A DNA stretch of 48,765 nucleotides from Paraburkholderia madseniana. Lineage in GTDB: Bacteria; Pseudomonadota; Gammaproteobacteria; Burkholderiales; Burkholderiaceae. Made by a program: the position numbers and the translations under genes. The notes under the pieces are model-generated. The model did not search any database. It was given only the letters and a program-made list of their open reading frames with translations, and was not told the origin of the DNA. The stretch spans positions 1 through 48,765 of the forward strand of contig NZ_VOSW01000070.1 of assembly GCF_009690905.1 (NCBI RefSeq), in the 5' to 3' direction. Each line of letters begins with the position of its first letter. The first letter of the stretch is position 1. Shown here piece after piece: positions 34,679 to 42,084 of the stretch.

Positions 34679-35374
34679 ATGCCTGCCAGTAAAGCTGCCG
34701 CGCCCAAGGCGCCGTTTACGAATGAGGAAATCTATGGCCGCATCCAGAAGGCGGTGCTTGAGCATCGCCTTGCACCCGGTACAAAATTGATTGAGGAGCG
34801 GCTCGCGGAAGTCTCGGGCGTGAGCCGGACCAAGATTCGCGAAGTGCTCAACAAGCTTGCCCACGAGGGGCTGGTCGAGCTGGTGCCGAATCGCGGGGCC
34901 TTTATCGCCAGCCCGAGCGTCCAGCAGGCGCGAGACGTATTTGTCACGCGGCGCATGATCGAGCCGGAAATGGCCAGGCTGTTGAGCCGCACCGCGACAT
35001 CGGCGCAAGTGCGTGCGTTACGCAAGCACGTGCGGCAGGAAAGCGACGCGCGTAAGCAGAATGACCGGCCCGCCATCATCCGGCTGTCAGGCGAGTTTCA
35101 TGTGCTGATCGCGGAGATGATCGACAACGAAATCCTCTTGCGGATGATGCGAGAACTCGCGCCGTTGACGTGCCTCGTCATCACGCTTTACGACAAGCCC
35201 AACGCCCCGGCGTGCCCGCATCACGAGCACAGTGATCTGATTGATGCAATCGAAGCGCATGACGAAGCAAAGGCTGCGGCGAGCATGCTGGAACACCTGC
35301 AGCATATCGAAGCAACACTGAACTTCGACGAGGTGAAAGACGCGTCGCCGGATATCGAAGCGATCTTTTCCTGA
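34679..35374 (+). CDS. GntR/FCD-family regulator 2 of the catabolic cluster
   Basis: A 231-aa regulator. The winged HTH is EIYGRIQKAVLEHRLAPGTKLIEERLAEVSGVSRTKIREVLNKLAHEGLVELVPNRGAFIASP, followed by an FCD domain (about 75-215; HVLIAEM and HHEHSDLIDAIEAHDE...LEHLQHIEATL). It is closely related to the regulator at 20422-21153, including PNRGAF.ASP, the RLSGEFHV block and the C-terminal H-IEATL block. This implies a duplication, with each copy guarding one end of the cluster. The start is ATG 34679 because an operator lies within the longer frame. Confidence 0.9.
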   Translation: MPASKAAAPKAPFTNEEIYGRIQKAVLEHRLAPGTKLIEERLAEVSGVSRTKIREVLNKLAHEGLVELVPNRGAFIASPSVQQARDVFVTRRMIEPEMARLLSRTATSAQVRALRKHVRQESDARKQNDRPAIIRLSGEFHVLIAEMIDNEILLRMMRELAPLTCLVITLYDKPNAPACPHHEHSDLIDAIEAHDEAKAAASMLEHLQHIEATLNFDEVKDASPDIEAIFS

Positions 35375-35386
35375 GCTAGCCCAGCT

Positions 35387-35615
35387 TCACTCCGTCGCAC
35401 CCGCTTGGCGCAGTGCATCTGCCGCCGCCGTATTGCGCTGCGCGATAGCCATTTGCAGCGCGGTGCCGCCGCGCGCATCCACATGGTTCGCGTTTGCGCC
35501 GTGCGCCACCAGCACCGGGATCATATCGAGGCGGCGAAACAGCGGCGCAAACGAGAGCGCGGTTTCGCCTGCGTTGTTGGTCTGATAGACATTGCAGGGC
35601 ATGCCCAACGGTTTT
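35387..35615 (-). pseudogene. C-terminal fragment of an ankyrin-repeat protein, cut by a group II intron
   Basis: The minus-strand frame KPLGMPCNVYQTNNAGETALSFAPLFRRLDMIPVLVAHGANANHVDARGGTALQMAIAQRNTAAADALRQAGATE carries two ankyrin repeats (G.TAL..A.......V..L...GA..N..D..G.TALQ.A). The upstream part of the gene is replaced at 35616 by the 3' end of a decayed group II intron, so this is the 3' exon. The 5' exon was not found in the window, indicating a later deletion. Confidence 0.75.
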
Positions 35616-35656
35616 GTCGGGTAGCTGGGCGCGGTTACCCGCGTCCAGCCTGCTCA

Positions 35657-35690
35657 GAACCGTGCATGGGTCTTTCGATCCACACGGCTC
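35657..35690 (-). ncRNA. group II intron domain V
   Basis: A 34-nt hairpin on the minus strand begins GAGCCGTG and ends GCACGGTTC, with a GAAA tetraloop. It has the AGC catalytic triad, lower-stem pairing and 2-nt bulge expected of domain V. It is the best conserved part of the decayed intron. Confidence 0.88.
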
Positions 35691-35731
35691 AAGCCTCTGC
35701 AAAGGCATCTTTCGATACCCGCGTCCACAAC

Positions 35732-36398
35732 TTACTTCCCGGCATATTGACTTCCATGGTAATCGGGATGGTGCAGTTGAATGTTGCTCGCCGCGCCTGA
35801 TCCGCCTTCGGTTCTTTTCACAATGAACCGGGTCGCCCAAGGGCTGCCCGGTGCGATCGGTTCCTGACAGGTCGGACACAGGCCATCCTGCCGTAGCCAG
35901 ACGCGGTAGAGTTTGACCCTGCCCCTTGGCGAGTTCATCGTCTTCTTGCCCCAGCGGGCTTCAAAGTACGGTTCAACCGCAGCATTCCAACACTCAACTG
36001 TGAGAGGTGCATTATGAGATCACCGTCGGTATCCCGAGCGGCCTCGTCTTGCCGTTTTTCTTCAGAATAAAAACCGCTCCGAAGCGGAAGGGACGAGTAA
36101 CCCCGCCTCTTCAACGACGCAATCGCGTTGGCCTTTGCCGCCGGTGTTTTCCACGTTACCTTGTCCACACCGGGGTGTTCCTGCCTTTGTTTTCAGTCAC
36201 CCGCTTCACGGCTAATGCACGGCCGCTGAACGAGTGGGTCAGCAGCCATTGCAGGGCTTTTACCCTGTTATAGCGGCCGGCCTGTGCGGCCTTCACCATA
36301 CGTGTCTGCAGCCTTCTTACCTGGCGTTGAACATTGGCCCAATCGATGCCGTCCCACGTCACGCCGGAAGGCGCACGCGCCCGTATTGCTGCACTCAT
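35732..36398 (-). pseudogene. remnant of group II intron reverse transcriptase/maturase with HNH tail
   Basis: From ATG 36398 (GGAAGGAAAG upstream) the frame gives the classic N-terminus of intron-encoded proteins: VTWDGIDWANVQRQVRRLQTRM, then LQWLLTHSFSGRALAVKRVTENKG. It then shifts frame (VDKVTWKTPAAKANAIASLKRRGYSSLPLR) and loses the RT domains 1-7. It resumes as VECWNAAVEPYFEARWGKK and the HNH endonuclease tail (LYRVWLRQDGLCPTCQEPI...NIQLHHPDYHG), where the usual HH pair is altered. At least two frameshifts and a deletion of about 300 codons make it nonfunctional. Confidence 0.8.
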
Positions 36399-36749
36399 TT
36401 GCTTTCCTTCCGTATAGATGGTTCTGCAAACTCTCTGGTGAGGAGAGGCCATGAGGAAGTCTGCCCGCTTTCGCGTCGGGTGATGTATTGCCGTCGACCA
36501 TCCCCGCTCGCTCGTCACACGCCCCCCCGGATCGCTGCTGCAGGCTGTCCGTCGGCCCGCTGACCCTAAACGTTCCCTCGGCGGCATGCTCACATCGGGC
36601 GCGTGGGCCGATGCGCGTTTCCTGAAATGTCAAAAATGACATTTTCGCGCCATGCCTACATCAGACGCAGATATCGATAATGGGACTGGGAACGATCGAG
36701 GGCGATAAGTCCTCGCTCTTCGAAAGCGCTCCCTCAACTCGCCATTAGG
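36399..36749. other. intron 5' RNA remnant and spacer
   Basis: The first part (to about 36600) probably derives from intron domains I-IV. At 36625-36644 an 8-bp inverted repeat, AAATGTCA-AAAA-TGACATTT, may be an operator or a small hairpin left from the interrupted host locus. No gene was recognised. Confidence 0.4.
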
Positions 36750-37034
36750 ATGAACACCGTGCTTAGGATTATTGCAATGCTTGGCATCGCAGCAAGTGTG
36801 AGTAGTTGCGCAGTCGCACCGGGTTATGGAGACGGTGGGTATGCCCAGCCATACGATTCTGCGTATGGATACCCGTCTGGACCCGTCTACGTCCCGGCGT
36901 ATGGGACGATCAATATTTGGGGTGGACGGGGAGGTGACCACCATTGGCACGGTTACGAGCACTGGCATGGCGGTGGACGCGGCGGACATGGACGCGGCGG
37001 ACACGGGGGAGGCGGACACGGGGGAGGTCACTAA
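36750..37034 (+). CDS. small Gly/His/Tyr-rich lipoprotein
   Basis: A 94-aa protein with a lipoprotein signal (MNTVLRIIAMLGIAASVSSC; lipobox SVSSC). The Tyr/Pro-rich middle (GYAQPYDSAYGYPSGPVYVPAYG) is followed by a Gly/His-rich low-complexity tail (HWHGYEHWHGGGRGGHGRGGHG...). The tail could bind divalent metal. It sits between the decayed intron and an IS6 element, so it is a cargo gene or a surviving host gene. The family was not recognised. Confidence 0.6.
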   Translation: MNTVLRIIAMLGIAASVSSCAVAPGYGDGGYAQPYDSAYGYPSGPVYVPAYGTINIWGGRGGDHHWHGYEHWHGGGRGGHGRGGHGGGGHGGGH

Positions 37035-37122
37035 AGGCAACGGTGACAAGCATCGCTTGCTCCTGTTTCCCGAGGCGACCTGAGCGGCTTGTCCGAGTTC
37101 GCTGTCCCGCCAATGCTTTTCA

Positions 37123-37955
37123 GGGCTCTGTCACGTTAAATTGCTTGCGACGCAAAAGCGGAGAATATGCACGCTTGCTCAGAAAACGGACGGAACTTGG
37201 GTGGCCTCAGTGAAACGATGCCAGGCGGCAAACCGTGCGGCGAGCTGTTTGCGATAGAGTGAGGCGCGTAGCAGATGTCGCTTGAGCGCGAAGTGCTGCC
37301 GGATAGGACCGAAGCTCGATAAGAAAGCCTGCGTGCGTTCAGGATCGCGGAAGCCACGCATGCGTCGCTCGCGTTCGCGCGTCGGCTGATGACTGTTTTC
37401 CGCCCAGTTGTTGACCCGCGCGCTGGCTTTGACGAAGACGTGCTTGACGTGAGCCAGTGCGGGAATCTCGGCTTTCGCCGCCGGATAGCTACGCAGCTGG
37501 TCGGTCACGATCTTGTGCGGTGCCTCAGTACACGAGGCAAGCACGCGCTTGAAAAACCGCTTCGCTGCTGCCTTGTCGCGGCGCTTCTGTAGCAGGATAT
37601 CGAGTTCGGCACCGTGTTGATCGACGGCGCGCCACAACAGGTAAGGCTCGCCGCGCAACGTCACAAATACTTCGTCAAGGTGCCATGTGGTGCCGGGCCT
37701 GCGACGCGCCGCTTTCACACGGTGTGCGAAGCCCGCACCGAACTTATCGCACCAGCGTCTGACCGTTTCGTAGCTGACGATAACCCCGCGCTCGGACAGC
37801 AGTTCTTCGATATCACGCAGGCTGAGCTGAAACCTGAAATACCAGCGTACCGCGCAACTGATGACCGCCGCCGGAGAGCGATGACCGTGGTAAAGCGATT
37901 TTGCATTCTTCATCACCCGATCTTACTTGACCATCTCTGCAACGTGACAGTGCCC
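37123..37955 (-). mobile_element. IS6-family insertion sequence with both terminal repeats
   Basis: The left end GGGCTCTGTCACGTT (37123-37137) and the right end AACGTGACAGTGCCC (37941-37955) are inverted repeats with one mismatch over 15 bases. They enclose one transposase gene in an 833-bp element, normal for IS6. The flanking 8-mers (GCTTTTCA and GGGAGCGG) do not match, so there is no target duplication. That suggests an adjacent deletion or recombination after insertion. Confidence 0.85.
37179..37913 (-). CDS. IS6-family transposase (intact)
   Basis: A 244-aa DDE transposase. The HTH region (LSLRDIEELLSERGVIVSYETVRRWCDKFG) precedes the catalytic triad D80 (TWHLDEVFV), D138 (IVTDQLRSYP) and E172 (NNWAENSHQPTRERERRMRGF). 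It belongs to a different IS6 branch from the copies at 0.2 and 40 kb. The start is ATG 37913 rather than the GTG three bases before. Full length and inverted repeats indicate potential activity. Confidence 0.92.
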   Translation of the reverse strand: MKNAKSLYHGHRSPAAVISCAVRWYFRFQLSLRDIEELLSERGVIVSYETVRRWCDKFGAGFAHRVKAARRRPGTTWHLDEVFVTLRGEPYLLWRAVDQHGAELDILLQKRRDKAAAKRFFKRVLASCTEAPHKIVTDQLRSYPAAKAEIPALAHVKHVFVKASARVNNWAENSHQPTRERERRMRGFRDPERTQAFLSSFGPIRQHFALKRHLLRASLYRKQLAARFAAWHRFTEATQVPSVF

Positions 37956-37957
37956 GG

Positions 37958-37991
37958 GAGCGGTGTAAATCGAGAGGTTTACGCACGGTTG
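37958..37991 (+). ncRNA. group II intron domain V upstream of the RT-bearing intron
   Basis: A 34-nt hairpin: lower strand GAGCGGTG, upper stem TAAATC/GGTTTA, GAGA (GNRA) tetraloop, CG bulge, then CACGGTTG. All six upper pairs and six of eight lower pairs form, and the AGC triad is present. It starts 3 bases after the IS6 right end and runs directly into the GTGTG 5' end of the next intron. It therefore looks like the tail of a second, truncated intron. Confidence 0.65.
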
Positions 37992-38505
37992 TGTGTCCAG
38001 CTAAGGCTGGCGTGTTCAGCAGGAGATAGACCTGCCGGGGTAGAAGTCAGAAGCCCCGTAGCTTGGATAGCAGGGTGGCGGGAAACCAAGACTCTGAAGC
38101 CTATCGACGGCCGTCTCCTTGGGGGGCGTGCGAGTCATCGGGCCGTAATGAAGATGAACGTGGATGTGGCCTCGAAAGTGAAGAGACCCGAAGGCCGAGC
38201 CCGCAACCGTGAGGGTGAAGGCAGCATGGGTAGCCGAAATCTGACCGATGCGGCTATTCCACTTCGGCGGGGTGGAAGCGACGGCACGATGGCAAGGACA
38301 TGCTGAGCAACTGGAGAAGCCCTCCTCGCCCCGGCGCGAAATCGCCGGAGCAAGGTAGGTCCTATAACCGGCGAACCCGGGAAGTGGGCCGAAGGCGAGA
38401 GGGTGGCGGATGGGTCCGTAGTAGCTGTGAAGCCGGGTAACGCCGGTGGAGCGAAGGGGCCCTGCTGTTTGTAGTTTCCTCGACAACACGGGAGGCAAGG
38501 ACGAA

Positions 38506-39810
38506 ATGACAAAGGCGTCCAGTAGTTTGCAGGACCTGAGGCGGGGAATATACGTCAAGGCGAAGGCTGAACCGTCCTGGCGTTTCTGGGGTTTGTACGT
38601 CCATGTCTGCAAGATGGAAACGCTGCGCGAGGCGTATGCGCTGGCCAGGAAGAACAATGGAGCTCCGGGTATTGACGGGGTGACGTTCGAGGCCATCGAG
38701 ACGCAAGGCGTGGAAGTGTTCCTCGAGCAGATACAGGACGAACTGATCGGGGGCAGCTACAGACCGCTACGGTCACGGCGGCAGGAAATACCGAAGGACG
38801 GGGGCAAGGTCCGAGTCCTGTCGATTCCTGCTATCCGTGACAGAGTGGTTCAGGGTGCGCTCAAGCTCATACTGGAACCGATCTTCGAGGCAGACTTCCA
38901 ACCGGGGTCGTACGGCTATCGTCCGAAGCGTACCGCGCACGAAGCAGTGCATCGGGTAGCGACGGCGATCGTTCAGTGCAAGACCCGCGTCATAGACCTG
39001 GATTTACGCGCCTACTTTGACACAGTTCGGCATCACCTGCTGCTTGAAAAGGTGGCGCGTCGGGTCAAAGATGACGAGGTCATGCATTTGCTGAAGTTGA
39101 TGCTGACGGCATCGGGTAAACAGGGCGTTCCGCAAGGCGGGGTGATTTCGCCCCTGCTCAGTAACGTCTATCTCACCGAGGTAGACCGGATGCTGGAGCG
39201 GGTGAAAGGTTCCACGCGAAGCGGGAAGTACACCTACGTCGAGTATGCCCGATTCGCTGACGATCTTGTCGTGCTGATCGATGCTCATCCGCGCAATGCG
39301 TGGCTGCTGAGGGTGGTGAGCAGGCGCCTTCGGGAAGAGTTTGCGAAACTGCAGGTCGAGGTGAATGAAGAGAAAAGTCGCACTGTGGATCTGGAACGCG
39401 CGGAGAGCTTCGGCTTCCTGGGGTTCGACTTCCGACGCCTGCGCAGCATCGGGCGACGGGTGTGGCGCGCGCACTATACGCCCAAGTTAAAGAAACGTAC
39501 GGCGTTATTGCGCAAGCTCAAGGAGGTGTTCCGGCGATTCCAGTCGCAGCCGGTGGATCGGGTGGTGCAACTGATCAATCCGGTCCTGCGGGGCTGGGTG
39601 AACTACTTCGCCGTAGGCAACTCCAGCGAGTGCTTCAGCTTCATCAGGGACTGGGTGGAAAAGAAGATCCGACGCCACATGGGTCGATCCCGGAATCGAC
39701 GGGGCTTCGGCTGGACGAGGTGGAGTAGGCGCTGGCTGTATGAAGAACTGAAGCTGTTTAACGGCTATCGGGTTCGTCGTGCTGCCGCACCGAAAGCGTC
39801 TCCAGCGTGA
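38506..39810 (+). CDS. ltrA: group II intron reverse transcriptase/maturase
   Basis: A 434-aa intron-encoded protein that splices and reverse-transcribes its intron. It has the RT0-RT7 blocks (NNGAPGIDGVTFEAIE; RPLRSRRQEIPKDGGKVRVLSIPAIRDRVVQGAL; GSYGYRPKRTAHEAV), the active site YARFADDLV at 247-255 (FADD variant of YADD), RT7 ESFGFLGFDFR and a maturase X domain (LINPVLRGWVNYFAVGNSS). There is no HNH/endonuclease tail, so retrohoming would be endonuclease-independent. ATG 38506 has GGAGG about 10 bases upstream. No frameshift is visible. Confidence 0.95.
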   Translation: MTKASSSLQDLRRGIYVKAKAEPSWRFWGLYVHVCKMETLREAYALARKNNGAPGIDGVTFEAIETQGVEVFLEQIQDELIGGSYRPLRSRRQEIPKDGGKVRVLSIPAIRDRVVQGALKLILEPIFEADFQPGSYGYRPKRTAHEAVHRVATAIVQCKTRVIDLDLRAYFDTVRHHLLLEKVARRVKDDEVMHLLKLMLTASGKQGVPQGGVISPLLSNVYLTEVDRMLERVKGSTRSGKYTYVEYARFADDLVVLIDAHPRNAWLLRVVSRRLREEFAKLQVEVNEEKSRTVDLERAESFGFLGFDFRRLRSIGRRVWRAHYTPKLKKRTALLRKLKEVFRRFQSQPVDRVVQLINPVLRGWVNYFAVGNSSECFSFIRDWVEKKIRRHMGRSRNRRGFGWTRWSRRWLYEELKLFNGYRVRRAAAPKASPA

Positions 39811-39845
39811 TAGGTCTCATAACCCTTGACGTGAAGCAAACAGGA

Positions 39846-39878
39846 GAGCGTAGTGCCGGAAATCGGCAAGCTGCGTTC
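39846..39878 (+). ncRNA. domain V of the RT-bearing group II intron
   Basis: Lower stem GAGCGTAG pairs with CTGCGTTC in all eight positions (including wobbles). An AG bulge and an upper stem TGCCG/CGGCA with a GAAAT loop complete it. The AGC triad is present, and it lies 36 bases after the RT stop, as expected. Confidence 0.8.
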
Positions 39879-39907
39879 GACGTGGCGGGCGCTGGAAACG
39901 TGACTAT

Positions 39908-40031
39908 GGTAGCCGGACTGAGGTCCACCGCGAAAGCGGTGGGAAGACCACCGGAGCCTACCGTGCGCGCGCCAGTTCTCGACCCTACCTGCGAGAGACT
40001 CCGGGTGAAGTTCCTTGGGTCTACTCACCCC
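39908..40031 (+). other. structured sequence between intron end and IS6 remnant
   Basis: Nested complementary segments can be drawn: GGTAG...CTACC, CCGG...CCGG, and GGTCCACCGC-GAAA-GCGGTGGGAAGACC. It may be the domain VI or trailing part of the outer, truncated intron whose domain V is at 37958-37991. The alternative is that it is unrelated DNA brought in with the rearrangement. Confidence 0.4.
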
Positions 40032-40475
40032 TATATCGAGGTTAGGGGCGAATGGAAGTACTTGTATCGGGCCGTCGATAAGGCCGGCGACACAGTTGAC
40101 TCCCTGCTCCGCGCCAAGCGGGACAAGGGCGCGGCCCGGCGCTATTTCGAAAAGGCGATCGCTGGAAACGGCGTACCGGAAACGATGACGATCGACAAGA
40201 GCGGGGCAAATCTCGCGGGGCTAAATGCGATCAATGTTGATCGCGAAATACCGATCAGAATTCGACAATCGAAATATCTGAACAACGTTGTGGAGCAGAA
40301 CCATCGAGCAATCAAACGCATCGTAAGACCGATGCCTGGATTCAAGAGCTTTCGTTGCGCCCTCATCATCTTAGGCGGTATCGAACTCATGCACATAATA
40401 GCGAAAGGGCAGATGAAGAGCGATGGTGGACGGAATCGTTCACCCGCCGAGCAGTTCTACGATCTTGCGACATAA
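40032..40475 (+). pseudogene. 3' fragment of an IS6-family transposase
   Basis: The frame YIEVRGEWKYLYRAVDKAGDTVDSLL... to ...SPAEQFYDLAT matches the last roughly 147 residues of the transposase at 167-880, retaining the second Asp (TIDKSGAN) and the Glu (NNVVEQNHRAIKR) but lacking the N-terminal HTH and first Asp. It is fused in frame to intron-derived sequence upstream. The right inverted repeat TTACTGCGACAGAACC ends at 40530. The 5' half is gone, presumably lost when the intron and the other IS6 arrived. Confidence 0.85.
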
Positions 40476-40532
40476 GCATTCCTATTCTTTCCGCCCCGAC
40501 TCTTCCTTATTTCCTTACTGCGACAGAACCTC

Positions 40533-40808
40533 ATGAGCGTCCTGCGACCGGAGGCCGGCAATGTCTCGCACGCGAGCCTCGCGCTCGCCGTCACGGCGCA
40601 CGAGGCAGCGGCAAGCGCCGCAAACGCCCTGTCCCATGCAGCCGACGTTCGCGGTCAATGCGTCGCTGCGCGCGGCCACCTCTATGATTTAAAGCGTCGG
40701 CTCTACCTCGACGGTGCGCCCGTCGATCGCAACGGTAATGGACGCGCACGCAGTCTGATCGCCAGCAGCTTGCAATTTAACGCCGCCAATGGCCGACGCC
40801 CTCACTGA
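40533..40808 (+). CDS. unrecognised 91-aa ORF next to the IS6 right end
   Basis: It starts ATG 40533, two bases beyond the IS6 end. It is Ala-rich and helical in the first half (SLALAVTAHEAAASAANALSHAADVRG) and ends LQFNAANGRRPH. No signal or known domain is present and no Shine-Dalgarno is visible. It may be a truncated host gene fused to an IS end. Confidence 0.25.
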   Translation: MSVLRPEAGNVSHASLALAVTAHEAAASAANALSHAADVRGQCVAARGHLYDLKRRLYLDGAPVDRNGNGRARSLIASSLQFNAANGRRPH

Positions 40809-40924
40809 TGCGAAAAACCAGTTGTTCGCCGTCAGGAAGAATCTCCGAATTCGGACAAACTCCTGGACCTGCTGGCGGCAGGCTCAGCGCGGAACTCGCA
40901 ATCTAGTGAACCGTTTGATGGTTC

Positions 40925-41380
40925 GGGAATGACAACCAGGCGCGGCACGGCAAGCCGAGGCATCCGCGCGAGCTGGCCGACCACGCGTGTTTGCGTCTCG
41001 TCAATCTTTCGATCACGCCGCATTGGGAGCTGGTCGACGGCAAGCAGGTCTAAACGCTCGACCCGACCGGCCCAGTGGTCGGAGACAACCCGGAGGTCGT
41101 GCTGCACAGCGTGCTGAGTGCGCTCGGCATCGCGAGGTTGCCCCGCTATGCGGTCGTCGACGCGTTCCGCAAGGCACGCTCGTGCATGTGCTGCCGCGCT
41201 GGCGGTCGCGTGAAATCGGGGTGTTCATGCTGATTCCGTCGCGCCGGTTTCTGGAGGTGAAAACGTGCGCGTGGCTTGAGCTACTGAAGGCCGATATATC
41301 AGTGGCGCTCGAGGGCGACGCCGGTTTTTTCAATCGCGGTGCGGGCGCAAAGAGGCTTTCGTTGGCGCAGGCGTCGTGAT
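40925..41380 (+). pseudogene. broken LysR regulator, C-terminal ligand-binding part
   Basis: Across two plus-strand frames the translation gives HPRELADHACLRLVNLSITPHWELVDGKQV, then a stop, then LDPTGPVVGDNPEVVLHSVLSALGIARLPRYAVVDAFRK, then a shift to GTLVHVLPRWRSREIGVFMLIPSRRFLEVK. This is the effector-binding domain of an LTTR. The DNA-binding half is missing and there is at least one stop and one frameshift. Confidence 0.75.
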
Positions 41381-41550
41381 CCTTGTCGGCGACCGTGGCC
41401 GGGGCTGCAGGTCATTCCGCGGATAGCGTCTGCGCTATCTCGTCCCAAGCCGCCGGATGGTTGGCGAGCGCAGGCTCGAGAAGTTTCAGTGGCCGACTGC
41501 CGCTCCTACCGGACCGATTGCAGCCCGGCGAAGCGGGCTGCTTGCCGCTC
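41381..41550. other. short spacer, nothing recognised
   Basis: It lies between the LysR relic and a convergent hypothetical gene. No terminator or gene could be assigned. Confidence 0.4.
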
Positions 41551-41940
41551 TTAAACGCCCGCCAACGCCGGTAAATCAGAGTCGCACGACGAGCGCTCCC
41601 ACTGTGACCCGGCACGCAACAGGTGCAACGCGTTGTTGACGCTCGCTGCGCTTTCCCTGCGCGTCGCCAAGCATACCGGATAGCGCGCGTTCTTTTTCTC
41701 GAGAATGGCCTGGCTCAGGAATTCCGCGCTGTACGCTTTGAGCAAATGCGCATGGTGGGCCTCTATGTACGCGGCGATGCGCTCCCGTTCGCCGTCGATG
41801 GTTGCGAGCGACGTGAGGGTGCGCTCGTCCCAGCGAAACCGCAGACCCAGTTCCGCGAAAGCGGTGTTGTATGCGCAAAGCTGCGCCTGCATGTCCTGGT
41901 CGCGCTCGGTTTCAGGTGCGCTAACGCGTGAGTGGCCCAT
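41551..41940 (-). CDS. hypothetical protein, 129 aa
   Basis: A soluble, Glu/Ala-rich protein (LGLRFRWDERTLTSLATIDGERERIAAYIEAHHAHLLKAYSAEFLSQAILEKKNARY) with a good Shine-Dalgarno (AAGGAGACG) before ATG 41940 and protein-like codon use. It is mostly alpha-helical by composition, with no signal or TM. It lies 144 bases downstream of the LysR gene on the same strand. The conserved-looking motif ERI.AYIEAHH suggests a real protein family, but I do not recognise it. Confidence 0.6.
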   Translation of the reverse strand: MGHSRVSAPETERDQDMQAQLCAYNTAFAELGLRFRWDERTLTSLATIDGERERIAAYIEAHHAHLLKAYSAEFLSQAILEKKNARYPVCLATRRESAASVNNALHLLRAGSQWERSSCDSDLPALAGV

Positions 41941-42007
41941 GATCGTCTCCTTCGGGCGGATAGCTTGCTAGAAGCATAGGATCGGCTATAAATAAACAAC
42001 AGTTAAA

Positions 42008-42022
42008 GTTATTGTGAATAAC
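42008..42022. repeat. inverted repeat GTTATT-GTG-AATAAC
   Basis: A perfect 6-bp palindrome in the AT-rich gap upstream of the 41551-41940 gene. It may be an operator for that gene or a weak terminator of the LysR gene. Confidence 0.35.
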
Positions 42023-42084
42023 CATAAATGTTTGCTTATGTTTTGAGTGAAGCCGACGCCGGCACGCTGCGCCCTGACTTTCGA

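Larger units (their letters stand above)
35616..36600 (-). mobile_element. decayed group II intron (minus strand)
   Basis: The 3' boundary is well supported. On the minus strand a canonical domain V (35657-35690) is followed by a domain VI-like stem and the terminus GCTACCCGAC ending at 35616, then ankyrin exon. The 5' limit is uncertain (about 36600) because the pre-ORF RNA is much shorter than the roughly 500 bases usual for such introns. The encoded protein has lost its RT core. The element is therefore immobile. Confidence 0.75.
37991..39907 (+). mobile_element. group II intron, apparently complete
   Basis: The proposed 5' end is GTGTGTCCAG at 37991 (consensus GUGYG), followed by about 515 bases of structured leader (domains I-III). 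The RT/maturase gene lies in domain IV, domain V is at 39846-39878, and a short domain VI has a GGAA bulge and ends GACTAT at 39907. The total of about 1.9 kb fits a bacterial ORF-bearing intron without a DNA endonuclease domain. Both boundaries are by-eye predictions; the 3' end has no homologous exon to confirm it. Confidence 0.7.
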
